DNA of 64,000 bases from positions 9,965,838 through 10,029,837 of the forward strand of contig NC_039516.1 of NCBI RefSeq assembly GCF_003672135.1, written 5' to 3'. The notes under the pieces are model-generated. The model ran no database searches, was not told the DNA's origin, and saw only the letters and a program-made list of their open reading frames with translations. Every line of letters starts with the position of its first letter. Within the stretch, counting starts at the first letter, position 1. The position numbers and the translations under genes were made by a program. Source of the DNA: Ooceraea biroi. Its lineage: Eukaryota > Arthropoda > Insecta > Hymenoptera > Formicidae. Positions 1 through 9,635 of the stretch are shown here, in pieces.

Positions 1-167
1 CTGGCTATCTCGGTTCTGTTCCAGTACTACCACTACCGCTACCACTGCGTTTCGCCCGCTCGTTGCTCGGTCACGCGAAAGCGCGATACAAGTTGGCCTC
101 GTTGCTGCACACGGCGACGCTGACGGTGCATCGTCATTAAAGCTTCTACATTTTGTATGATTTGTAG
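1..167. other. Sequence upstream of the nito coding exon (probable intron or 5' region)
   Basis: No coding exon is visible here. The stretch ends in a pyrimidine-leaning run and an AG at 166-167 that fits a splice acceptor for the nito exon that follows. The true initiation codon of nito therefore probably lies in an exon left of the window. Inference from the splice-site pattern and reading phase only. Confidence 0.5.
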
Positions 168-2361
168 GTACGACGATTCCAGTGACGAGCGTATTACTCC
201 GGAAAGGATACGGCGTCGTAGCCGGGGCGCTAGGAGTCCCAGTCCGCCGACGCGCGCCTCTTCGCACGCCCGTTACGTCGAGTCTAGCTCGCACCGCGAC
301 GAGTACCTCCGCGCGCCGCGCGACCTGCCACGGGAACGGCCGTACAGCTATAAGGTCCTGTGCGTCAGCTCCATCCATCCGAAGGCCAGCGACGAGGTCA
401 TCAAGGACACCCTGTACAGGGAGTACAAGAAGTACGGCGACTTCTCCATTCAGATATCCCACGAGCCGGACGAGCGTGTCGCGTACGTGTGCTTCAGGAG
501 CTCGGAGGACGCCCGGGATGCCAAGCACGCGAAGCCACGCATCATCATGTACGACAAGGTGGCCTTGGTGGAGCCAGTGTACGACCGACCGGAGACTTAC
601 CGTCGCCCGCGGTCGATCACGCCGCCGGACTACGAGAGGTACTACCCTCGCTCGCCCGGGCCGACGGACCGTCACCGACCGCTCGAGAGATACGAGCGGG
701 TCTACGGACCGCCGGTCGGCCTGCCGCCGCACCGCGAGATGCGACGCGAGACGATCCCGCCGCCGCACCACGAATTCGTCAGACCGCCGATACACCCGCA
801 CGGACCGCCGCACGTTCACCCGGGTCCCCCTCATCACTACGGACCACCACGGCACATGATGATACGTCATCCGGTACACGGATTCGAGCGCGTGGAGAAC
901 AAGAAGGACAAGTTCCCGAATTACTTGCATCACGTGTCGCCCGAGGACGACCCCCTCGCGACTAGGACGCTGTTCGCCGGTAACCTGGAGATCAATATCA
1001 CCGAGGAGGAGCTACGTCGTATCTTCAGCAAGTACGGCATCGTCGACGACATCGACATTAAGCGTCCCCCACCGGGTACCGGTAACGCGTACGCTTTCGT
1101 GCGATTCCAGACGCTGGACATGGCGCACAGGTGCAAGGTCGAACTCTCGGGTCAGTACATCGGTAAGTTCCAGTGCAAGATCGGTTACGGTAAGGCGACC
1201 CCGACCACGAGAATATGGGTAGGCGGCCTGGGGCCATGGACCTCGGTGCCGCAGCTGGAACGCGAGTTCGACCGATTCGGCGCGATCAAGAAGATCGACT
1301 ACATCAAGGGCGACAGCAACGCTTACATACTTTACGACTCGATCGACGCTGCCCAAGCAGCCGTGAAGGAGATGCGTGGCTTCCCGCTCGGAGGGCCGGA
1401 TCGCAGATTGAGAGTCGACTTCGCGGACGTTACGCCGGGCTTCGGCTTCAAGCCTCGCCCGTATTCCGAGGAGAGCAGCGAGTTCAGACCGCGTCCCGTC
1501 GATTACGAGTCGCAGTACGATCCGTACGGGCCGGAGGGTGAATTCGGCTACGGGCCGAGGGGTTTCCGCGGCGGCAGAGGCAGCGCGCCCTGGCACGACA
1601 GAAGAGGCAGCACGCGTGGCGGTTACAGAGGTTCTTATCCCGAGGGCTACGTGCGGGACGAGGCGGACTGGCCGAGCAGAAGACCACCACCCGAATTGGA
1701 GTACGAAGCGCCGCGCGGACTGCGGAGGTCGCTGTCGCGGGAACCCGGCGTCGACCGATCGAGATCCCGCTCGCCACGTAGACGGCAAATAGACTCGGAC
1801 TCGGACTCGGAGAACACCCGCGGTGGAATGCTCTCGACATCTCGCACGCTACCGGACGTCGCGCGCAAGTCGATCGCGGTGTGGCAAGGCGCGTTGATAC
1901 TGAAGAACTCGCTGTTCCCAGCCAAGTTCCACTTGACCGATGGCGAAACGGAGATAATCGATTCCCTCATGAAGGACGAGGAGGGCAAGCACATGCTGCG
2001 GATAACGCAGCGATTGCGTCTCGATCAGCCCAAGCTCGACGACGTATCGAAACGGATCCAGACGTCGAGCTCGCATGCTATCTTCCTCGGTCTGGCCGGT
2101 TCGAGCACCGCGGTTACGAACGACGACGCTAACGTGCAAACTCGGCCGCTGCGTAACCTCGTCTCCTACTTGAAACAGAAGGAAGCTGCTGGTGTGATAT
2201 CGCTGTTGAACAAGGACACGGAGGGTACCGGTGTGCTGTACGCCTTTCCGCCTTGCGCTTTCTCGACGGAACTGTTGAAACGCACGTGTCCTAGTTTAAG
2301 CGATGAAAGTCTTAAGGAAGATCATTTAGTAATCGTAGTGGTTAAGGGTGGTAGCGCCTAA
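168..2361 (+). CDS. nito: Spenito (RBM15-family RNA-binding protein), 3' coding exon, 5'-partial
   Basis: Small-type split-ends protein. In Drosophila, spenito is a nuclear subunit of the m6A mRNA methyltransferase complex and acts in Sxl-dependent splicing and Wnt signalling (family knowledge). Counting from the ATG at 157, three RRMs are readable: about residues 65-142 (YKVLCVSSIHP), 269-346 (TLFAGNLEINITEEEL, AYAFVRF) and 350-425 (RIWVGGLGPWTS). An RG/RS-rich linker follows, then a SPOC domain from about 575 (VWQGALILKNSLFPAKFHL) to the C-terminus, ending VVVKGGSA. The ATG at 157 probably belongs to the intron tail, because an acceptor AG at 166-167 would start the exon at 168 in phase with the TAC codon at 169. 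The SR-like N-terminus (DERITPERIRRR) continues from the missing upstream exon. The domain order is complete and the frame unbroken. The family is certain; the start is not. Confidence 0.93.
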
Positions 2362-3287
2362 GGAAACCTTATAGTGTCTCGTCTCGTGTCCGTATTTTCT
2401 ATATCGTAAGTGCGATGGTTTTATTCATCGAGTATATACCATCATCCAAACGCGCGACTACTGGAACAATACATAGAATTTCGTGAGAAGGAAAACAAAC
2501 AAACTTGTCTTTTTTGATCGATGTAAGTATTTTGCCTTCAACTGGCTTCCAGATGCGACGAATTCGATCACGACGGTCGATGTCACGAATCGTGATTTTT
2601 ATTCGAAGAGATACTTTTGTTTTTGTACTCGCGAATGTACATTACATTGTCATTAGAAATCAGAAAGCTGAGAAATCTGTCGATTGTATCTCGGATAGTC
2701 GGGACTCGCGGCGCCCGATTGCCCGATTCGGGTCTACCGCGTTCGATTAAATTTGCATTCAGTCGCGCAATTTTAAACGTCTCGATAGATTCTTATTGGA
2801 AGCTCACTCGGCGCCGTGAGTGATTGTCGCGCGAGATTACAGGGAGTCGATTCTTATACAGTTATCAAGCTCAACGATAAACGAATCAATAATGCAATTC
2901 TGAAATATTGTGAAAAAGATATTAAGTTTTCTACGGTGATCTTAATTTGTATGATATACTTTTCCGGAAGGACATGACTATTTCTCGCCATGTACAGCCG
3001 TTCAGTAGCATGTACAGTCATCGTATATTGTCGGTATCGATGCTAAAACGCTTAGAGACTAGATTATTTTCTATCGGAAAAAATCGCAACTTTGGTACTG
3101 CGCCCTGTTAATCTACGATTATTAGGCATGCATCTGTAGTGATTACCGATGATAGAATTTCTATTGACAAGACCCTTGACCGCATAGAATTGTTATTATA
3201 TGAACATCGATATCGTTATCACTATAAGTAACGCTATGACGACTTTAAAGATGTAGTACAAGGATTGATTTGTATTATATACGTATA

Positions 3288-3362
3288 CATATATATACAC
3301 ACACACACATACACGTACATGCATACATACACACTCACATACTATATATATATATATACATA
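3288..3362. repeat. Compound TA/CA microsatellite
   Basis: Alternating TA and CA dinucleotide runs interrupted by CATA and TACA units, visible directly. The short ORFs called across it on both strands are simple-repeat translations (for example runs of YIYIYI) and are not genes. Confidence 0.9.
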
Positions 3363-3585
3363 CATCATACATTATATTGATAATAATAATAGATATTGTA
3401 CACAGTTCTTTCACATTTACAAGTGTGCATACGATTGTTTAGCAGATGCAAAATTAATACCTTTTGAAATGTCTGTACACATAAATATAACTAAATGCGC
3501 AGATTCATATCTTGGAGAGGGTAATGAGGAAGTTTTTTTTGCCGAATACAAGCAATTGCTTTAGCACAAAAAAAATTACAAATGT

Positions 3586-3611
3586 TTATATATATATATA
3601 TATATATATAT
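3586..3611. repeat. (TA)n microsatellite
   Basis: A pure TA run of about 13 units. Confidence 0.95.
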
Positions 3612-4600
3612 CTGCAAGTAGAATACTTTTTAAATATGGCAAGTACATTGAGTATAGCTTTACAATGATGTAAGCATGGTGTTAAAAAGAATGCTATATA
3701 ATTTTCATAAAAACTTTAGTGGCGAAGAATGTGAAAGGCCTGGTTTAGAGAGTATATTTGATATATGGCAAATTTATATGATTAATTGTTTCATGATTGT
3801 TTATTCCTGTAGATTTCTTTTGTGTGACATAAGCTCTAAGTGATTGTGCAGTAAATAATCCGTGAATAGTTACGACGAGTTTTCTAATAGTTCGGACCGT
3901 GCCGGAAGAGTGAAGACAGTGAGGGAGCAAAATCCAGGAAGAGAACCGAAAATTCGTTTACTGTATAACAAAAGTTTACTACATCTGTGTCTCCGTAAAA
4001 ATACCGTCAAAAGTTCGCCCCCCGTTCCTCCCCCCCCCCCCCTCAACCCGCCCTTTTCAGTGGGGACTGATTTTCTGAAGGACAGTGTCTGGTGGTATCA
4101 AAACAGAGATGAGCTTTGAATATGTGTACAGTGAAAATGTAAAGGAGAGGAAAATAAGGAAGTGATTGTGTTCCCCCATTCAAGTATGGAGAGCACTCGA
4201 GAGAACATGTCTGGAAAGCGTATTTCTATATCCGTTCCAGAGATTGACAGGGGATAAAAAAAAAAAGAGGGTTCTCTGCCATACTTGAATCCGATCGAAG
4301 GTGCAGTGGTTAAGTACACGTAGTGTTCGAACGGCAAAATAGATGCAGTTTATGTAGAGAAAAAAAATATTACAAATTGTGTCAATTTTCTTAATACCGT
4401 TCTTCACCTACATCAAATTCGGGGGTCCGCGAGTCCGGTAATGTTACAGTGACGCACGAGTTAACGACGAGATAACGCTGTATCCGAGGAGAGCGAAAGT
4501 AAAAGGAAAAAAAAGCTTTTATCAGTCAGGTCATAGAGCCGTGGACCGATAAAAAAAAGAAAAGCAAACGAGAGTTCGATGCTGAATCGATAACAAGTTT

Positions 4601-5700
4601 GACGTCGCAATTCGAATGCATGCATGTGGCCGAGAGGTTAGACTGCTTTTAATTCACGAGTTTTGTACTCGGTATAGAATCCGGTTTCCCGTTCTCGTTG
4701 AGTGCAGTTTATCGTGCAATATGGTGTTGTGATACGTCGGTCGTTTAGCGATGACACGATCGGGGGAACAGTCGAAGGGTCGTAGATCGTACAGAAATTT
4801 CAAGTGCTTGTGCTTAGCCGAGAATCGTTTTCCCGATATCGAAGGAGAGACGGCCGTCGTCGTGTCACGTTCGTACGTTGTTGCGCGTTGCGAAAAAGAC
4901 GGCCATTGACATTAGTGAGACAACATTAGTGTTTTCTGTTTCAGTGGCTTGTGAATCTCCGCCGACGGGCGGGTCGCGAATTAACCTCGCAAGCGCGCGT
5001 TTTATTCGAAATTGTCGGATAAAAAGAAAAATGCAAAGATAGCGTGTGTTGCCCGCGACGTATCGAGTACAAAATTGTGCATCTAGGAGACAATAGTTTC
5101 GCAGGAAAGAGAACGAGAGAGAGAGAGAGAGAGACCCCCTGTCTCTCTTGCCCCTAACTGTAGGAAAAACGACGGTGGTTGCGTCGCGTCTCGGGCGAGT
5201 CCGAAAATCTTGCAACCTTGTGCGCGGTCAAATTAAAGTGAGTTCGATCAGTGGTACTCGTTGATCTCGATTCGCATCAGTGCTGTGCTGCTTTCGTCTT
5301 CCCCATGGGCCTTGGCATCTCTTCGTTCGTGCGGCCCGTTGTCCGCCGTGGTAGCTTGCGAATGTGCAATCTGTTTCAGAAACCGCCGACGCAACGGAAG
5401 AGAGATAACGTGCGCGATCGGGAACGTCGTAGTCGCGTTAAGATTCACAAGAACAAGTTGCAAAGACGCGCTCATGGTGAGACGTACTGTGCCAGTTTCC
5501 CCGGCTTCGTTTCACGGTGTTCCGCCGCGAGCCTCGCATTTACGTTGCCACTGTTTTGTTATCGCGTCATTCGTCGTGCTTGTGCCCTTTCAGTTCTCCG
5601 TGCAACAGAAATATATATTTCATTTTACAGTTTCAAACGAAACGAGTCGCAAACTGATTTTCTTCCCTAGCCTGATCGATCCTAACCTAACCTAATTTAA
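4601..5700 (+). promoter_or_regulatory. Candidate promoter / untranslated first exon region of an unidentified plus-strand gene
   Basis: Base composition changes from AT-rich to CpG-rich here, with a GAGA tract at 5115-5133. An ATG at 5474-5476 is immediately followed by a donor-like GTGAGA, so a first exon could end on its start codon. ORFs of 139-144 codons around 5251-5695 overlap in different frames, carry no recognisable domain and read as untranslated sequence. No downstream exon was found. Inference only. Confidence 0.25.
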
Positions 5701-6011
5701 TCGAACGCGATACCCGAGTACTACGTTGTTCGATGATTATCAGTATTGCGGACGTATTTGAATAAAGATTTTATTAATAATTTCGCATTGACCAGCACTT
5801 ATTAACTAATACAAGAAATATTTACAATAACTCGACGATATCGCAATCTGAAACGAAAGTAATGCAATTTGTCTTGTCCGCTAGAAAATTGTGCTTAAAA
5901 ATAAAAATTCATTTATCTTGCCGTTACATTTACTATTTACATACAAAAATCATTAATTTATTATTGAGTAATGCTATTTGCAAGATGAAATTCAAACATT
6001 TTCTCATCTCG
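5701..6011. other. AT-rich intergenic sequence
   Basis: No ORF of quality, repeat or RNA gene seen. It lies between the candidate promoter region and the foldback repeat. Confidence 0.5.
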
Positions 6012-6170
6012 CTCGAAGATCGTAGCGGAGGTTTCTGGAACTAATTTTAATTCACTAGTAGGGCCGTGACGTCATTTTCCATCCTAGGGGAAAAGTTACG
6101 TGATAGATGCCCAGAGTACTAAGAATTACTAGAAATTAGTTCCTGAAAACTCCGCTACGAGCCTCTACTG
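6012..6170. repeat. Foldback (inverted-repeat) element
   Basis: The left arm from about 6020 (CGTAGCGGAGGTTTCTGGAA and onward) is the imperfect reverse complement of the right arm ending near 6162 (TTCCTGAAAACTCCGCTACG region). Pairing weakens inward, where GTGACGTCATTTTCC faces GGAAAAGTTACGTGAT, so most of the stretch could form one imperfect hairpin centred near 6090. It has no coding capacity. It is likely a small foldback MITE; no target-site duplication was identified. Confidence 0.6.
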
Positions 6171-6535
6171 TCTTCTCGAAACGAGGCAGTAGTGCAAGTC
6201 TACAATATGACGTAGCTTTATATTCCAGCAGTAAAATTCAACAGGTAAAGTAAGTGACGTGCTTTTATTAGTTCCATTAAACGATTGACTGTAAGATAAA
6301 TATATCTATTAACTAAATCAATGAGCGACGATATTCAGAGAGGCGTACAAGGATCATTTCTACGTTGCTGGAGAGAAAATGAATATTTTTCATGAACATT
6401 TTACTGGATAGTATTCCCAACTCTTACAATCTTTGTAGACAAAATTAATTAATCGTTGCTACGTCTGTGATTGAACAATAATGAAAAATTATCGTAGTAA
6501 AAAAAAGAGGGAGCACTCTTGTCAAACCTCAATGA

Positions 6536-7526
6536 TCCCAGTAAGCAAAATGTGTGCAATCTGCCAGCAGATTGGCAACGGATTACTGCAGAAGTTGATA
6601 GCAAATTGGCATCCGTTATGTCCGCGTTAGGATAGCGATCTGCCAGCAGAGCCTGCTAACAGACTCTGACAGCGGATTGGCGGCAGAAACCGAGCAGGAT
6701 CTGTTAACGTTTGACGGCAGATTGACGGCAGAGACCGAACAGAATCTGCAGCTTTTGGCCATTCATATTTACGATATATTAAAGCATGTGTTTACTTTTA
6801 ACACACTATAAATTGTTAAAAGAACGCATTTGTTTGTTTGTTAAATTAAAGTACATTTGGCTTGATGTGTCTTTCTGACAGTTCGTTGCATAATCTCTCT
6901 CTTATTGTTAATTTATTCTAATCCGAAGTCCGAATTTTGCTTTCGAACTTCAGATTGCTCGTGGCGTGCGTGAACTGCATGGACGTTGTCCATGGGAGCC
7001 TCTGTGCCGCAAGTGCAAAACTTTTCAGAAAAATTAATATTATCATGCCAAGGCGCGTATATTAACTTATATAACTGTTAGGCTAAATCTTAACATCGAG
7101 TAAGAACTCGACGTGTGCACCGCATAGCGGTGCGGAGCGAAAACGCATATTCATAGCCGTGTAAATTTGAATACTGTCAAAAGCTGCAGATCCTGTTCGG
7201 TTTCTGCTGCCAATCTGCCGTTAGATTCCGCGCGCGCAGATCTTGCTCGGTTTCTGCTGCCAATCTGCCGTTAGATTCCGCGTGCGCAAATCTTGCTCGG
7301 TTTCTGTCGACAATCCGACTTCGAGCCATGTTTGCAGATTCTGCTCGGTTTCTGCCGCCAATCTGTTCTTAGATTTTGTGAGCAAGCTCCGTTACATTTC
7401 TGGCACCAATTTGTCGAATTAATCGTTAATAACAACTTCTGTATCAAATTTGTTGTCTTTTGGCTGGCAATAGTTGATAGCAGATAGTTAGCATCATCTG
7501 CTTTCGGCAGACTTGGCTATCTGGGA
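6536..7526. mobile_element. MITE-like element with CCCAG ends and subterminal tandem repeats
   Basis: The ends are inverted: TCCCAGTAAGC at the left and GGCTATCTGGGA at the right. The subterminal parts are also inverted: the segment GGCAGAAACCGAGCAGGATC (6682-6701) is the near complement of the segment starting at 7186. On the right side a 48-50 bp unit containing CTCGGTTTCTGCTGCCAATC starts at 7186, 7236, 7286 and 7334. The centre is AT-rich. No transposase is present and no clear target duplication was found. The CCCAG-N-N-AGC end resembles the element at 32095-32870, suggesting the same superfamily. Confidence 0.65.
7186..7385. repeat. Tandem repeat, four copies of about 50 bp
   Basis: Copies start at 7186, 7236, 7286 and 7334. 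The first two are nearly identical and the last two diverged. They form the right subterminal arm of the CCCAG-ended element. Confidence 0.8.
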
Positions 7527-9413
7527 TAATAACAATGTGTAATACAATATATATGAGCGTATAGCACTATCAATAACAGGAAGAGACGTAGAATGTGTAA
7601 ATGGGAAATTACATATGTGGGAAATCACGTGTACGTACGGCATACTACTATCTTCTGCGATACGTAACAAAAATACACACTTTTCGCAAACTTGCTTTGA
7701 ACATCGATCGTGCGTCGTTATGCGAGATTATCTGAGAAGAATAAAGCTAGTTGGCTGATCTTTTTTTTTCCATTTGCGATAACATTTACGTCCACTTATG
7801 TAACATTAATTCGCGACATAGCAAATACTGAATGTACCGGACGAAACTTATATATCACTGCAGCGAAATTTATACAAATACATAAACAATAAATGAAAAG
7901 AATTATAAATGATTTCTCTCGCCATTTGAATGCCATGGAATCGCGCCGCTGCTGCTTCTCGTTGAAAGTGCCACCGCATTGCCTCAGTAGACTTAATAAT
8001 GCGTCCAAATTCATCGGATAATTTGAAGGGATTTTATTAAATTTAAACAACTTTTAGTATATGAAAACATAAAAAAGGGTAACTTGATAATTTTTTGGAT
8101 AAAACTCGACTGGTATTCATCAGCATGAAACACAGAAGCGCGATCGCGTTGTTGGGCACTTTTCGACATGTATTCTACAAAAACTCATGGCACTCATGTT
8201 ATAGAGCTTTCGCTGGAAAAAAGATCAATATGAAATTATTTGATATATATCGTAAGAAGTAACGCAGGAAACATGAGCCGCCCTGTATCTGCAATCAATT
8301 AATCGTATCAATCAATTAATTGAAGATGCTCAATCAAGAGATGGACGAGAGAACAGAAAAGTATACATGCATCGTTTACAAAACCGCGTGTAATGTACTA
8401 TATTAATTAATTACATAGAGATGTTCAGTCTCCTCGGAGTGTTGAATATGGAAGGCCGTGTTTGGTTCGAAGGAAACCTCACGAGAACTCGTTCGTATTA
8501 TTATTATTTACGCCCATAAAATTCGCGTTTGCGCGTTTCTGGCTTTCCAGGGATGCGGATGAGTAAAATGTGACGAGACGCGGTTCGATCGTTTAAAATC
8601 TCTTTACATTTAATTAACGATTTCGATTTAAACACGTTTCATTCGCGCCTCCTCAATTAGTAAGGTACACGTAATTTTTGACACTCTGCATTTGGCGCAG
8701 CTACCGAAGTTTCGCGGAGATGCTTCGACTCTTCAATGCGTTCCTCGACCTGCCGTGTAGGCACGTGGCACTGAAGCGCGAAATTTCCCTCAACGAGTTC
8801 TTCATTCGAGTTTTTCGTTTCTCTTTTCCCGTCTTATACACGTATACATCGATAGAAGATTTTGTTCTGAAACGTTTCTCGCCTCCGTTTTCTCTGTCCC
8901 TCCGATTCTTCTCATCCTCTTGACGTTTTACACGAGTAGATCTATTCTAGTCATGCTAAATCTCGCGAACAAAACTATATATCGCCTCATGTACATACAT
9001 ATGTGTGTGTATATATATATATATTTATATATATTATATATCAGTCATGAAGTTATATCGAAATCAAGCCTGAGGATAATTTGATTCGAAACTACGATTG
9101 TTTAATCATTCAGTCGCAGCGTCATTAACGGGCGCGTCGCCCGCGTTACACGCAAAAGGAGCTTAAAATCGTAACGTTACCATTAAGCGAGCAAGTGGCA
9201 AGAGCGCGCCGGAGCTTCGATTGATACCATTGTCATTTTTAGTCATCGCGATCTCCGGATTGGGAACTCGACGAGACCGCTTGATTGATCTCGATAAGTA
9301 ATACCGCGAATTATTTCGGATTGAGTCGTCGACTCTGATATGTCTGGTAGAATTCATTTACTGAAGGGACCCGTCCGAGTGTGTTCGCCCTCGGTATCGC
9401 GGAGGAACACTTG
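7527..9413. other. Intergenic DNA downstream of the neuropeptide gene
   Basis: No exon could be supported. A TG/TA microsatellite lies at about 9003-9025. A transposon-like terminus (GAGCCGCCCTG followed by TA, 8275-8287) is present without a matching second end. A minus-strand ORF at 7796-8050 has no recognisable domain. ATTAAA on the minus strand near 9097-9102 could serve as a poly(A) signal for the neuropeptide gene. Confidence 0.4.
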
Positions 9414-9635
9414 CTACGAGATCAACTGCATCCTGGATACATGTACTTGTCGTCTCGCGTATATCCGAAGTGTTTCGGGGAGTTCGGAGTAGATTTGTCT
9501 CTTCAGAGTGTCCAATGTCGTTCGGTTCCTCGGCGCGGCTCTTGCGACCTGGGGAAAGCTTTCCTCAGTGAGCACCGTGTTCCTTAGAACAAACAAATCT
9601 GTGTCGTCGCCATCGCGCTGCCTTTGTTCCGCCTC
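9414..9635 (-). CDS. Tentative last exon of the NVP-like precursor
   Basis: A strong acceptor (pyrimidine tract ending TCTCTCGCAG, AG at 9637-9636) opens a 73-codon frame that is in phase with the preceding exon's CAA end at 10006 and stops with TAG at 9416-9414. The peptide begins EAEQRQRDGDDTDLFVLRNT, with no obvious neuropeptide motif. Supported by splice signal and phase only, so another downstream exon could be the real one. Confidence 0.45.
   Translation of the reverse strand, partial: EAEQRQRDGDDTDLFVLRNTVLTEESFPQVARAAPRNRTTLDTLKRQIYSELPETLRIYARRQVHVSRMQLIS

Larger units (their letters stand above)
2362..4600 (+). other. Probable nito 3' UTR and AT-rich downstream DNA
   Basis: Follows the nito stop codon. 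AT-rich sequence with no credible ORF. An ATTAAA at 2746-2751 is a possible polyadenylation signal. CA/TA microsatellites occupy about 3288-3362 and 3586-3611, and a C tract lies at 4030-4042. The real extent of the 3' UTR cannot be read from sequence alone. Confidence 0.4.

Noticed and set aside
182..1840. Long ORFs in other frames over nito
   Set aside because: Shadows of the GC-rich nito coding exon; R/A-rich with no domain.
4620..4700. tRNA-like A-box (TGGCCGAGAGGTTAGA)
   Set aside because: No matching B box or acceptor stem within tRNA or SINE distance.
5251..5695. 139- and 144-codon plus-strand ORFs in overlapping frames
   Set aside because: Two frames open over the same bases, no domain, and they cross a candidate splice donor at 5477.
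7796..8287. Possible transposon end (GAGCCGCCCTG-TA) with a minus-strand ORF beside it
   Set aside because: Only one terminus was found and the ORF has no recognisable domain; not enough to call an element.
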